From CAMDKS01 sp964402975 (lineage in GTDB: Bacteria; Bdellovibrionota_B; Oligoflexia; Oligoflexales; RGVZ01), in contig CAYOEM010000006.1 of NCBI GenBank assembly GCA_964402975.1, forward strand, positions 1-64,000: DNA of 64,000 bases. Direction: 5' to 3'. Positions within the stretch are counted from its first letter, which is position 1, and each line of letters begins with the position of its first letter. Position numbers and translations under genes: made by a program. The notes under the pieces were generated by a model. That model was not told the DNA's origin. It saw only the letters and a program-made list of their open reading frames with translations, and ran no database searches. This document shows positions 23,952-33,318 of this stretch, piece by piece.

Positions 23952-24929
23952 ATGACGCTTGTACGTGACAGTAAAAGTTGGCTTTACCCAGTGCCCCAGG
24001 TTTTTGACTCTGGGCATCTAGATGTGGGCGATGGTCATAAAATTTACTACGAGCAGTCAGGTAATCCCCAGGGGAAACCGGTGGTATTCGTACACGGTGG
24101 CCCAGGCGGAGGTACGAATCCCAATCACCGCAGATTTTTCAATCCGGCCCGCTACCGCATTATCTTATTTGATCAACGCGGCTGTGGTAAAAGCACGCCT
24201 CACGCATCCATTGAGAACAATACCACATGGCATTTAGTGGCTGATATGGAGCGCCTACGGGATAAACTTGGGATCAAAAAGTGGCTCGTATTTGGAGGTA
24301 GTTGGGGTAGTACGTTATCGCTAGCCTATGCGATCTCCCACCCTGAGAGGGTTTCAGAACTCGTGCTTCGGGGGATATTCCTTGTACGCCAAAAAGAACT
24401 CCAGTGGTTCTATCAATCAGGAACCAGTGAGATGTTTCCTGATGCTTGGGAAGAGTTCCTGAAACCGATTCCGGCCGGAGAGAGAGGCGATTTAATTAAG
24501 GCATATCATAAGCGTTTAACCTCAGGCGATCGAAGTATCCGCATCGCAGCCTGCCGCGCTTGGAGTATCTGGGAAGGTTTTACCAGTGGCATGTTCCAGC
24601 GCATGGATGAGATCAAGTCTAGCTTCGGAGAAGAGTCTTTTGCCGAGGCTTTTGCCCGTATCGAGTGTCACTATTTCGTGAATAAAGGCTTTTTTGAGTC
24701 AGAGACTTGGCTTCTCGATAACTGTTCAAAGATCAAACATATCCCGACGATTATTGTCCAAGGCCGTTACGATGTAATCTGTCCCATGGTTTCGGCGTGG
24801 GAGCTTCATAAAGCATTGCCGCAGAGTGAGCTGTTTGTGATTCATGACGCTGGGCACTCGGCCTTTGAAGACGGTAATGCTCGTGCACTAGCAGCCTCAA
24901 CGGATCGTTTTGCGCAAGTGGGGGTGTAA
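23952..24929 (+). CDS. pip: Proline iminopeptidase (alpha/beta hydrolase, S33)
   Basis: A 325-residue serine peptidase that removes N-terminal proline from peptides, normally in the cytoplasm. The family marks are in order: HGGPGGG at residues 48-54 (oxyanion region), DQRGCGKS near 74-81, the nucleophile elbow GGSWGS with Ser117, the acid residue in GRYDVICP and the catalytic His in DAGHSAFE near the C-terminus. A cap domain with WxxWE (RAWSIWEG) lies between, as in Pip proteins. The length is typical. There is no signal peptide. The tolC-like gene follows after only three bases, suggesting one transcript, though the functional link is not evident. Confidence 0.93.
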   Translation: MTLVRDSKSWLYPVPQVFDSGHLDVGDGHKIYYEQSGNPQGKPVVFVHGGPGGGTNPNHRRFFNPARYRIILFDQRGCGKSTPHASIENNTTWHLVADMERLRDKLGIKKWLVFGGSWGSTLSLAYAISHPERVSELVLRGIFLVRQKELQWFYQSGTSEMFPDAWEEFLKPIPAGERGDLIKAYHKRLTSGDRSIRIAACRAWSIWEGFTSGMFQRMDEIKSSFGEESFAEAFARIECHYFVNKGFFESETWLLDNCSKIKHIPTIIVQGRYDVICPMVSAWELHKALPQSELFVIHDAGHSAFEDGNARALAASTDRFAQVGV

Positions 24930-24932
24930 GGT

Positions 24933-26198
24933 ATGAAACACCTAAAAATTCTAGCCATCCTCGCAGCGATCACGACAGTACAGCCAAGTTTTGCCAAAGA
25001 TGAGTCACTGGCTTCCTCAAAACTATCAGTTAAAAATTATCTCGACTTAGCTGTTCAAAAAAATGAAGTCACAAGACTAAACCGTGCCCAAAAAGAGCAG
25101 TTTGAGGCTAAAAAAGACCAAGCCTTGGCAACCGTGTTGCCACAATTAAAGCTGTCTGGCAATTATTCCCAGCAGCAGGCCCTGGAAGGGTCTAAACCAG
25201 ACGACAACAAATCATCGACGGCAAAGGTTAATCTATCTCAGCCGTTGCTGGGTCTTTATAAAGGCTCGAAAACGCTAGACGTTGCAAAGAAGCAGCTTGA
25301 AGCGACTGAGCTCAGTGGTGATGATGCGGTCTTGCAATTCAAATTATCGGTAAATGACGCCTTTCACGCAGTGGTCAGTAGCATCAGTGATCTTTCAGGT
25401 TATGATGAAGTCCAAAAAATCGCTTCAAAACGTGTCAAAGAAATCTCGGACCGGGTCAAAATAGGCCGATCAAAACCTGCGGATCTATTCGCGGCTCAAG
25501 CTCAGTTGGCGTCAGCAGAGGCGCAACTTGAGCAGGCAAAGACCACGGTGCTGACATCCAGAAGTAATCTCGCCCAAATCAGTGGTCTTGAATTAGACGC
25601 GGATGTGATCGATCAGGTGGCTCTGCCGGCAAAAGCCGAGGCGCTTACAGCATACATCGGAGCAGTCGATGGTTTGCCATCGGTGAAATCCCTTGAAGCG
25701 CAGGCCATGGCAAGTGACGCCCAGGCCGCGGCCGTGCGTGCACAGAGGGTCCCTGATCTAGATTTAACGGCCAATTATTATTTAAAGCGCGAAGAACGAC
25801 TTAAGGATGTGAAGTGGGACGTAGGCCTTCAGCTGAGCTGGCCCATTTACGACGGAGGTCTTATCTCGGGCCGAGTCCGTGAGGCCACGGCTCAAAAAAC
25901 TCTTTATGCGGAGCAACTCAGTCAAAAAAAACGTCTGACCGAAATGAAAATCAGACAATATCACCAAATGTTTGAGGCCAGCCTTCGCACGCTTCCTATC
26001 TTCGAGCGCGCAGTCGCTATGGCCCAAAAAAACTACGATGCTATCGCTAAAGATTACCGTCTTGGTCTTGCAACGGTGCTTGATCTGATTCAATCGTCGA
26101 ACTCGCTCGCCGAGGCTAAGAGAGTTTTTAATCGGCAATCTGTCAACGCTAAGTCATTATTTGTTTCCCTCAAACTGGCAGCGGGGCAGGGGCTATGA
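24933..26198 (+). CDS. TolC-family outer-membrane efflux protein
   Basis: A 421-residue protein with a clear signal peptide ending near PSFAKDE. Two long coiled-coil-rich repeats follow, with regular heptad-like Ala, Gln and Lys runs (for example SAEAQLEQAKTT). The C-terminal half carries LGLATVLDLIQSSNSLAEAK, a hallmark of the outer-membrane efflux protein fold. TolC proteins trimerise into an outer-membrane channel with a periplasmic tunnel. The start codon is three bases after pip, with GTAAGG upstream. Its stop overlaps the start of the RND pump gene (ATGA), indicating translational coupling. No adaptor (membrane fusion protein) gene is present in the operon. Confidence 0.92.
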   Translation: MKHLKILAILAAITTVQPSFAKDESLASSKLSVKNYLDLAVQKNEVTRLNRAQKEQFEAKKDQALATVLPQLKLSGNYSQQQALEGSKPDDNKSSTAKVNLSQPLLGLYKGSKTLDVAKKQLEATELSGDDAVLQFKLSVNDAFHAVVSSISDLSGYDEVQKIASKRVKEISDRVKIGRSKPADLFAAQAQLASAEAQLEQAKTTVLTSRSNLAQISGLELDADVIDQVALPAKAEALTAYIGAVDGLPSVKSLEAQAMASDAQAAAVRAQRVPDLDLTANYYLKREERLKDVKWDVGLQLSWPIYDGGLISGRVREATAQKTLYAEQLSQKKRLTEMKIRQYHQMFEASLRTLPIFERAVAMAQKNYDAIAKDYRLGLATVLDLIQSSNSLAEAKRVFNRQSVNAKSLFVSLKLAAGQGL

Positions 26199-29100
26199 TT
26201 TTATCTGAAGTCTCGATTCGAAAACCGGTCTTTGCATGGATGCTCATGCTTGGGCTTATGCTGTTTGGTTATCTGAACTTTCGGCAGATGGGTGTCAGTC
26301 AGTTGCCTGATGTGGACTTCCCAAACGTTAGTATTTCTGTGACTCTTAGTGGTGCGGCGCCTGAAGTGATTGAAATGTCGATTATTGAGCCTATTGAAAG
26401 CGGACTCACGGCTGTTTCGGGAATCAAGGAAATCGCATCGTCAGCATCACCCGGGCGCGCGAGTGTGAACGTCGAGTTTGATATTGACAAAAATATCGAC
26501 GTGGCTGTTCAAGAGATCCAAGCCAAGCTGGGACAGATTCAGCGCCAACTTCCAAAAGACGCCGACGCACCTATCGTTAGTAAATCAAACCCGGAAGATC
26601 AGCCAATTTTGTGGGCCGCAGTCTACTCAGACCGCATGACAAGACCAGAGCTTATGCGCTACGTTCGTGATCAGATCAGAGATACCTTTCAAACATTGCC
26701 GGGAGTCGCCGATGTGTTCCTCGGTGGTTACGTCGACCCGGTGCTCCGTGTGGATGTGTCGACAGCTAAGCTTAACGCCTATGATCTTTCAGTTATGGAC
26801 GTGATTAACACCATCCAAAGTGAACATGTGGAGTTGCCTTCGGGGCGTCTTGAACAAACAGACAAAGAAATCAATCTGAGAACTCTTGGCGAAGCACAGA
26901 CCGTCGAGGACTTTGCCAATATTCCGATTTCTCGGCGTGGCGGAAGTATTAATTATGCGCCTATCCCTCTTAAGAATGTCGCCACGATTACTGATGGTCT
27001 TGATGATGCTCGTCGCATCAGCCGCGTCTTGGGTAAATCTGCGGTTGGTCTAGGGGTTAGGAAACAGCGCGGTGTCAATGCGGTTGATGTCGCTAAAGAC
27101 GTCAAAAACAAAATTGCGGAAATCAAAAAGAATCTTCCTGAAGGAATGGACATATCAGTAAACTTTGACTCGACAAAGTTCATCGAAGAATCTATCGATG
27201 AGATGAATTTTACCATCATTCTCTCGGCAGTTTTAACGGCCGTTGTGTGTTGGATGTTCCTGGGATCATTTTCGGCGACAATCAATGTGATCCTTGCCAT
27301 TCCCACATCGGTGCTCGGAAGTTTTATTGTTTTGAAGTGGCTTGATTTTACGCTGAATACGTTTACGTTATTGGGTCTTTCTCTGGCGATCGGCATCGTA
27401 GTGGACGACGCGATCATGGTGCTGGAGAACATCGTGCGTCACAACGAGATGGGCAAAAAGAGAAAACGCGCTGCACTTGACGGAGCAGTCGAAATATTCT
27501 TTGCTGCTCTGGCCGCGACGGCTGCGATTATCGCCATCTTCTTGCCCGTAGCCTTCATGAAAGGGCTCATTGGTCGGTATTTTTATCAATTCGGAGTCAC
27601 CATATCAGTCGCTGTAGCCATTTCTCTTCTTGAGGCTATTACTCTGACGCCTATGAGGTGTTCGAAATTCTTATCAACTGGAGAGCGTACGACGTTGTTT
27701 GGCAGAGCGGTCGAGGGAGCTTTCAGAGCATGTGAGCATGGCTACAAGGCTCTTATACCCCATCTTTTAAGGTATCGTTGGTTGGTTATAGTCGGATCTG
27801 TCGCACTTTTTGCATCAAGTCTTTTGATCGTCAAATATTTGAGAAAAGAGTTTGTTCCGTCCCAAGATCAAGGCTCGCTTATGGTCAGGGTCAAAGGCCC
27901 TGAAGGCTCGTCTCTAAATTACACTGATATTCGCATGAAACAGATGGAAGAAATCATCGGCAAGCAGCCAGAGGTTTTGCGGTATTTCTCAGCTGTCGGG
28001 GGTTTTAGCGGTGATGTTAGTGGCGGGATGATTTTTGTCACACTCCATGACTTTAAAAAACGTGGACTGAGAGACGGTAAATCAAAAGCGTTAACGCAGA
28101 GTCAGTTTTCCGAAGTGCTACGTGAGCAATTAAAAGAAGTCAAAGGAATCAGAGCGTTTGTGACTGAGTCCATGGGAGGGCCTATTGGTGGCGGCGGAGG
28201 TGGAGGACGTCCCATTGACCTTTCGATACGTGGCCCTGACTGGAAGGCATTGATTGAAGCGACAAAGACCCTGACGGCCGAAATGGAAAAAGTTCCGGAA
28301 CTTCGAGACGTGGAAAATGGCTACAAGGGTGGTTCCAAGGAATTTCATATTTTGCCCAATCGGGAGAAGGCTCTTCGCTACGGAGTGGGGGTGACCGATA
28401 TCGCAAACGCAGTGAATGTGTTGATGGGTGGCGCACTTGTCGGCAAATTCTCCAACGCAGATCGTCGATATGACATTAAGGTTCGCCAGGAATCTGCCGA
28501 GCGAACATCGGAAACAGATGTACTCGCGGTCAAAGTTCGAAATAATCGTGGCGAACTGATTCGCCTTTCAGAACTCGTGACTGTGGTTCCTGCTGATAGT
28601 ATGCAAACGATTTCCCGACGTGATCGTGAGCGGGCCATCAGCGTTTATGCGGCTCTGAAAACGGGTGCTGATCAGCAAAAAGTCCTACAGAAAGTCCTTG
28701 AGATTGCAGACAAAGTGCTGCCGCCCGGCTACCATGCCGTGCCATCTGGGAGTTCTGAGACCTTCAAAGAGACCTTCCAAAGCTTGATATTCGCTTTAGT
28801 CCTGGGGCTAATCATCGCTTACATGGTGCTTGCATCCCAGTTTAATAGCTTTATCGATCCATTTACGGTTCTCATCGCATTGCCGTTTAGCATCACTGGG
28901 GCATTTCTAGCTCTCTACATGACCGATCAGTCAATTAACATCTACAGCATGATCGGTATTATTTTGTTGATGGGACTTGTGAAGAAAAACTCAATCTTGC
29001 TTGTGGACTACACCAACCAAGTTCGAGTCAAAACAAAAGCCGCCGTTTATAACGCATTGGCTGAGGCCTGCCCCGTGAGGCTTAGGCCCATTCTCATGAC

Positions 29101-29293
29101 GTCTTTTGCCACGATTGCAGCTGCAGTTCCTCCAGCTTTGGCCATCGGCCCGGGCGCGGAAGCCAGGATTCCATTGGCGGTGTCGATAATTGGCGGAGTT
29201 GCTGTGTCAACGGTGCTCACATTATTTGTGGTCCCTTGTGTCTACAGCCTGTTTACGACTTCTGGTCAACTTTCTGATAACATTGATGACTAA
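26195..29293 (+). CDS. RND-family efflux pump, AcrB/HAE1-like inner-membrane subunit
   Basis: A 1032-residue protein of normal RND length. It has the N-terminal TM1 (IRKPVFAWMLMLGLMLFGYL), a large periplasmic loop, the 4-5-6 TM block with the proton-relay pair Asp404-Asp405 in GIVVDDAIMVLENI, a second periplasmic loop, and the TM10 lysine in LLMGLVKKNSILLVDY (Lys930 or 931, equivalent to AcrB Lys940). These residues support active proton-driven export. A glycine run (GGGGGGG) near residue 665 is unusual but is presumably a loop. The gene overlaps the TolC-like gene by four bases. The usual periplasmic adaptor is missing locally, so it must be encoded elsewhere or the system works differently. 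The substrate is unknown. Confidence 0.95.
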   Translation: MILSEVSIRKPVFAWMLMLGLMLFGYLNFRQMGVSQLPDVDFPNVSISVTLSGAAPEVIEMSIIEPIESGLTAVSGIKEIASSASPGRASVNVEFDIDKNIDVAVQEIQAKLGQIQRQLPKDADAPIVSKSNPEDQPILWAAVYSDRMTRPELMRYVRDQIRDTFQTLPGVADVFLGGYVDPVLRVDVSTAKLNAYDLSVMDVINTIQSEHVELPSGRLEQTDKEINLRTLGEAQTVEDFANIPISRRGGSINYAPIPLKNVATITDGLDDARRISRVLGKSAVGLGVRKQRGVNAVDVAKDVKNKIAEIKKNLPEGMDISVNFDSTKFIEESIDEMNFTIILSAVLTAVVCWMFLGSFSATINVILAIPTSVLGSFIVLKWLDFTLNTFTLLGLSLAIGIVVDDAIMVLENIVRHNEMGKKRKRAALDGAVEIFFAALAATAAIIAIFLPVAFMKGLIGRYFYQFGVTISVAVAISLLEAITLTPMRCSKFLSTGERTTLFGRAVEGAFRACEHGYKALIPHLLRYRWLVIVGSVALFASSLLIVKYLRKEFVPSQDQGSLMVRVKGPEGSSLNYTDIRMKQMEEIIGKQPEVLRYFSAVGGFSGDVSGGMIFVTLHDFKKRGLRDGKSKALTQSQFSEVLREQLKEVKGIRAFVTESMGGPIGGGGGGGRPIDLSIRGPDWKALIEATKTLTAEMEKVPELRDVENGYKGGSKEFHILPNREKALRYGVGVTDIANAVNVLMGGALVGKFSNADRRYDIKVRQESAERTSETDVLAVKVRNNRGELIRLSELVTVVPADSMQTISRRDRERAISVYAALKTGADQQKVLQKVLEIADKVLPPGYHAVPSGSSETFKETFQSLIFALVLGLIIAYMVLASQFNSFIDPFTVLIALPFSITGAFLALYMTDQSINIYSMIGIILLMGLVKKNSILLVDYTNQVRVKTKAAVYNALAEACPVRLRPILMTSFATIAAAVPPALAIGPGAEARIPLAVSIIGGVAVSTVLTLFVVPCVYSLFTTSGQLSDNIDD

Positions 29294-29318
29294 GCTTTTG
29301 GAAATTTTGGAGGGGCGC

Positions 29319-31010
29319 ATGCGCAGTCTTTTGATTTTTATTATGGTCGTCGCAAGTCAGATGTTCGTCCCAAATTCACTGATAGCAGCGCAAAAAATCC
29401 TGGATGTGCCGTACTCGCGGCAAATGAATGCTTTTACGTGCGGTCATGAGTCTTTGCGTATGGTGCTCGGGTATTGGGGCAAAAGACAGTCCCTTGAGGC
29501 CATCATGATGCAAATTGGTGCCAATGGATCAACGACGGATGCCATTGAAAAAGTCGTTAAAAAGCACTATCCAGAGTTTCGTCTTGAAATCGTCTCCACT
29601 GATTTCCCCTCAATTAAAAAGCAAATTGATCTAGGTCGGCCGATTATGGCAGGTACCGACGCGTCATTTCTTTCCTATGTCGATTATGGTTCCTCCGGCG
29701 GACACATGGTGATCGCCGTTGGTTACGATGATGAGAAGAAAATTATTTTTATACGTGACCCGAACTCTCCCTACATCGAAGAGATGCCTTATGATCAATT
29801 TAAAGCAGCCGTCTACGATCATCCAAAGTCAGCATTTGTTGTCTTTAAACCCAATGTTAGTCCTCCGACTGGACCGGCTGATCACTGGAACAAGTCCTAC
29901 CCACCTGGATCAAAAAAAGAGGGAGGGGGAATCCCGCTGTCGTGGATTGTCCCGCTGTTTTACGTGTCCTACGAAACAGAACCAAGGCTTAATCTATCGG
30001 ATAGTTTTGAGGCGAGTTCAAAGAAGCAAAATCGTAAATTCTCGCTACTTTGGAATGGTTTCTCCTATGGTGACCAAACCATGGAACAAACGGCTTGGCT
30101 TGGAAACGGCAAGACATTTCGTACCATTGGATTTGGCACTGCTTGGGTGATGGGTCGAGGGCTAAAGCTTGGCGCCAACGAGCTATTGTCGCCTGGAGTG
30201 TATAATTTTGGACGGCATCGCCTGATGGATATTCACGAGTTTGTGAATATCAAGCGTATTCCGTCGCTGACGGTTAGAACCAGCACGATTGAATTAGCTG
30301 GATATATGAAGTCACGAGATGAAGAGTCTATGAAATACTCGTCACTAAGTGCCGAGGCGGTATCGTGGAGTGGAGCAAGACTTGGCTGGCGCCGCGGCAT
30401 AAATCCGATTCTAGGGCATCTCGCTGCCGGTGTGTCAGCCGGTAAAGTTGATATCAAGCTTGATGGTGACGACAAGCAGATCTATACGACCGGAAGCATT
30501 AACTACGATATCAATCTTGGGATATTCAAAGGTAGTGTTCAGACCGCTGATTTGGCTCGTTCTGACGGGGTAGAAGAGAAACCCCATGACGGATTCAGTG
30601 CAAGAGCTCACTCGATCGGAATGGATTATAATATTTCGGGATTAAGAACAAACTTAGCTCCAATAAATGCTCTCAACTATCTGGGGATGTTTCGTCCACA
30701 TATCGAAATGACCCAGGAAATTGTCAAGCGTACGAAGGTTAACTCCGAGCTTACGTTCACAAAACGTAAGTGGGAGGTCGAACTACCGGTTCCTCTCCAC
30801 TTTGTGGACATGACATACGGTTCTGGGATCACACAAACCATGCTTGACAACGGCGCGAAGGACTCTTACAGGAGTTCTTGGGTTAGGTTTGCGTTTAACG
30901 CCTACCAGCCCTGGGTCCAGTTGACCCTCGGTTACCGGGCAGACTACAAGAGCTACAGTGAAACCATCGGCCAACAAATGTCATTTGGGATGTACGCTGG
31001 TGTTCTCTGA
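29319..31010 (+). CDS. Exported C39-like peptidase fused to a C-terminal barrel-like region
   Basis: A 563-residue protein with a signal peptide (about residues 1-24). Residues 25-190 form a papain-like peptidase C39-type domain: TCGHESLRMVLGYW with nucleophile Cys41, GGHMVIAVGYD with His129, and FIRDPNSP with Asp147. These are the expected Cys-His-Asp residues in the expected order. Residues 200-563 contain many alternating polar/hydrophobic strands rich in Tyr, Trp and Gly (for example WVQLTLGYRADYKSY), which resembles an outer-membrane beta-barrel; I do not recognise the family. The ATG at 29319 has GGAGGGG just upstream; a longer frame would start inside the RND gene. It follows the pump by 25 bases and is likely in the same transcript. 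Its 3' end overlaps the convergent protease gene by 30 bases. Confidence 0.8.
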   Translation: MRSLLIFIMVVASQMFVPNSLIAAQKILDVPYSRQMNAFTCGHESLRMVLGYWGKRQSLEAIMMQIGANGSTTDAIEKVVKKHYPEFRLEIVSTDFPSIKKQIDLGRPIMAGTDASFLSYVDYGSSGGHMVIAVGYDDEKKIIFIRDPNSPYIEEMPYDQFKAAVYDHPKSAFVVFKPNVSPPTGPADHWNKSYPPGSKKEGGGIPLSWIVPLFYVSYETEPRLNLSDSFEASSKKQNRKFSLLWNGFSYGDQTMEQTAWLGNGKTFRTIGFGTAWVMGRGLKLGANELLSPGVYNFGRHRLMDIHEFVNIKRIPSLTVRTSTIELAGYMKSRDEESMKYSSLSAEAVSWSGARLGWRRGINPILGHLAAGVSAGKVDIKLDGDDKQIYTTGSINYDINLGIFKGSVQTADLARSDGVEEKPHDGFSARAHSIGMDYNISGLRTNLAPINALNYLGMFRPHIEMTQEIVKRTKVNSELTFTKRKWEVELPVPLHFVDMTYGSGITQTMLDNGAKDSYRSSWVRFAFNAYQPWVQLTLGYRADYKSYSETIGQQMSFGMYAGVL

Positions 31011-31937
31011 TAGAGGATCGCCGTGCGATTCCACAATTTTTGCGAATGGGACGACATAGGTCAGCTCAGTCCAGACGTTGTCATTATCGGTATCAAACAT
31101 CGTCTTCAAGTATTCGGGTGATCTGACCATCTCGATTTTTGGAATTTTGCCGGTCGATAGCAGTCCCACCACCTCACCGGTGGTACGGTCAACCAATGCC
31201 GATCCAGAATCGCCGTGGGATACATCACAGCCAGTCGCAAAAACCCACGTTTTATAGGGGCCAGGATTGACAGTGTCTGGATCTGCCAGGAACCTCACAT
31301 CACCGTCTTTTGAGAATGTCTTACAGTCATTGCCCTGATCGACCATGAGCCTGCCATCGTCGTTGCCGGCAAACCCGTAACCAACAGTCAGTAGATTTTG
31401 GCCTTTTTGGGGTGTTTTCTTAGAGATCGGCAGTGCAACGTCAAGAAGTTTGGCCTTGTCGGCTGTGTTAACGCCTTTAACAGTAAACAATGTCAGGTCC
31501 AATGTTGTATCGGTCACAATAACTTTATCGCAAGAAAGCCCTCTGATTTTTAAAATCTCAAACGTGACTTTCGTCTCGTCGCAAAAAGCTTGATCTTCAA
31601 TCACATGGTGATTGGTAGCCATAAGAATTTTGCCGTCTTTTTCTCCGATTACGAACCCAGTAGCAGGCGAGAACATCACGGTAACTTTAGCGGTGGCTTT
31701 GGCGGCTCTTTGAAGGGATGGATTAGATTTACTAAGTAATTCTGGAGTGACTTGAGTCTTATCCCAAGTTGCGCCAATCTGATAATCTTTGATCTGATCT
31801 ACGGAGCTGTCATTTAAGCTGACGGCCGATGTTCTGATGGATCTAGTCTGTGAGGAGTTTCCGCAGGAGGAGAGGGGAAGAAGAGCGAGGACGAGTAGAC
31901 CAGAGACGCAAACAGAGCGCACAGAGATTTTGGGCAT
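30981..31937 (-). CDS. Trypsin-like serine protease, predicted lipoprotein
   Basis: A 318-residue protein with a lipoprotein signal peptide: hydrophobic core, then LPLSSC with the acylated Cys at 25. The chymotrypsin-fold triad is visible as ATNHHV (His111), DTTLDLTLF (Asp147) and HGDSGSALVD (Ser244 in the classical GDSGS). It probably acts outside the inner membrane, anchored by lipid. Several extra Cys residues could form disulfides. The ATG at 31937 is chosen because GAGG lies six bases upstream; a TTG at 31949 is in frame but poorly placed. A promoter match lies upstream at 31976-32003. The gene converges on the C39-like gene with a 30-base overlap. Confidence 0.9.
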   Translation of the reverse strand: MPKISVRSVCVSGLLVLALLPLSSCGNSSQTRSIRTSAVSLNDSSVDQIKDYQIGATWDKTQVTPELLSKSNPSLQRAAKATAKVTVMFSPATGFVIGEKDGKILMATNHHVIEDQAFCDETKVTFEILKIRGLSCDKVIVTDTTLDLTLFTVKGVNTADKAKLLDVALPISKKTPQKGQNLLTVGYGFAGNDDGRLMVDQGNDCKTFSKDGDVRFLADPDTVNPGPYKTWVFATGCDVSHGDSGSALVDRTTGEVVGLLSTGKIPKIEMVRSPEYLKTMFDTDNDNVWTELTYVVPFAKIVESHGDPLSENTSVHPK

Positions 31938-31975
31938 AAGAGACCTCAAAAGTAGTGTTTTCGATGCGGGAGAGT

Positions 31976-32003
31976 TTTATATAGTGTTTTAATAAAAAGT
32001 CAA
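31976..32003 (-). promoter_or_regulatory. Sigma70-like promoter for the trypsin-like protease gene
   Basis: On the minus strand, TTGACT (32003-31998) and TATAAA (31981-31976) are separated by 16 bases. This places transcription about 30 bases before the ATG at 31937. The same short intergenic region must also drive the divergent gene at 32023. Confidence 0.5.
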
Positions 32004-32022
32004 TAAAATTATGGAAATGCAC

Positions 32023-33297
32023 ATGTATTTTAACATATCCCATAGAATTAATAAAATACTGATATTGCTAGCCTTTTTATGGCCGGCTCGCTCGGCCTTC
32101 GCGAGATTCAACCACCACGATGCCGATCGAATCGATCCTGAGGAGCGAAGCAACACTGAGACCTACAACGATCTTAACTCGTATAGGTATCCAGCCGCTT
32201 GGGACGACCTGTGGGAGAGGTCTCAGTTTGGTTACCGAAACAGTGCAGGAAGCCTCAACGTTTCAAGATTTCGATATGACGAGGATATCAAGGTCGCTCC
32301 ACAACCGCGCGGAAAGTATACGGCCAGCTTTGTGCAAAACCGTCATGAGGATCTTGTGGAGCAAGTTATCGATAGAGAGCTGCGCTTGGGCTACGGCTTT
32401 TTACCGAACATGCGTCTCTCAATTCTCGGTGATGGCGACACGTTTAAGGAATTTGGTGATATGGGCGTTGCGCTAGCGCTTTATGAGAGTGATGAGTCTC
32501 TTGTTGAGCTCTACTACTGGAATGTTGATAACTACTACAAATCAAAAAAATCTGATGTTGCTGCTTATCGTTTAAGAGATTCTCAGACCACGGGTGCTCA
32601 TATCAAACTGGCTAAGTCTGATCTCTGGCCAGCATTAAACCTCAAGCTTGAGAATGACTCGCCGCTCGACTGGCATTACCCGGCAGCAGGGTTTGAGTAT
32701 GAGTACTGGCGCAAGTTTGGGAGTCTGAATGTAAATTGGCCTTTGAATACGGAGCAGTCAATTTTTGTAAAGTCGGATCAGGAAGAAAAAATGGAGCAAA
32801 AAGTCTCTTTGGCTGTTCCCGGAGCCTCAAAGCGGATGCATCGACGGACATCAACTGCTGAATTAGGTCTGAATCATGATGTCAGCGGCAAGATCAACTA
32901 TAGAGGCTCAATACAGCATGTTTTGAGACAAGTTCGCTATCAAAACGGAACTGTTACGGAAGAGTCACCTACGTGGCGGGAGTCAAAATCGCCAGAGAAA
33001 GTTTACCGGCAAGAGTGGGGCTTAATCCTCACTCGTTACGGCCAGATTAACGACGTCGTGGCGATTCAGCATGGAGCTTACCTAAACGATGTGCTGATTC
33101 GTGAGGATGCAGCCGAGTGGAAGACGTTTGAGATCAAGTATCAACTGATGTTTGATGTGGCACTTAATCAGAACGCGAGACTTGGCATTAATACGACCTG
33201 GGATATTGATCAGGTGGTCCGTGATTTCCCTTACCCGAAAACGGCGCCATTTCGACCCTGGGGCGGCGGTGATTTGCAGTTTCTGATGAGTATCTGA
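32023..33297 (+). CDS. Exported protein, probable outer-membrane beta-barrel, family not recognised
   Basis: Starts with a Sec-type signal peptide (hydrophobic ILILLAFLWPA, cleavage near ARSAFA). The mature part is rich in Tyr, Trp and alternating strands such as YTASFVQNR, LRLGYGFLPNMRLSIL and ALALYESDESLVELYYW, as in outer-membrane barrels. The last strand region, DLQFLMSI, does not end in the classical C-terminal Phe. The start is uncertain: ATG codons at 32011, 32017 and 32023 are all possible. I list 32023, with GGAAA five bases upstream. The gene is divergent from the trypsin-like protease and convergent with the caspase-like gene. I do not recognise a specific function. Confidence 0.7.
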   Translation: MYFNISHRINKILILLAFLWPARSAFARFNHHDADRIDPEERSNTETYNDLNSYRYPAAWDDLWERSQFGYRNSAGSLNVSRFRYDEDIKVAPQPRGKYTASFVQNRHEDLVEQVIDRELRLGYGFLPNMRLSILGDGDTFKEFGDMGVALALYESDESLVELYYWNVDNYYKSKKSDVAAYRLRDSQTTGAHIKLAKSDLWPALNLKLENDSPLDWHYPAAGFEYEYWRKFGSLNVNWPLNTEQSIFVKSDQEEKMEQKVSLAVPGASKRMHRRTSTAELGLNHDVSGKINYRGSIQHVLRQVRYQNGTVTEESPTWRESKSPEKVYRQEWGLILTRYGQINDVVAIQHGAYLNDVLIREDAAEWKTFEIKYQLMFDVALNQNARLGINTTWDIDQVVRDFPYPKTAPFRPWGGGDLQFLMSI

Positions 33298-33318
33298 GTC
33301 TTTTTTGACGAGATAGAG

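Noticed and set aside
24933..29293. Type I secretion system for the giant protein
   Set aside because: The TolC-like partner is an RND pump, not an ABC exporter plus HlyD adaptor, so it does not make a type I system.
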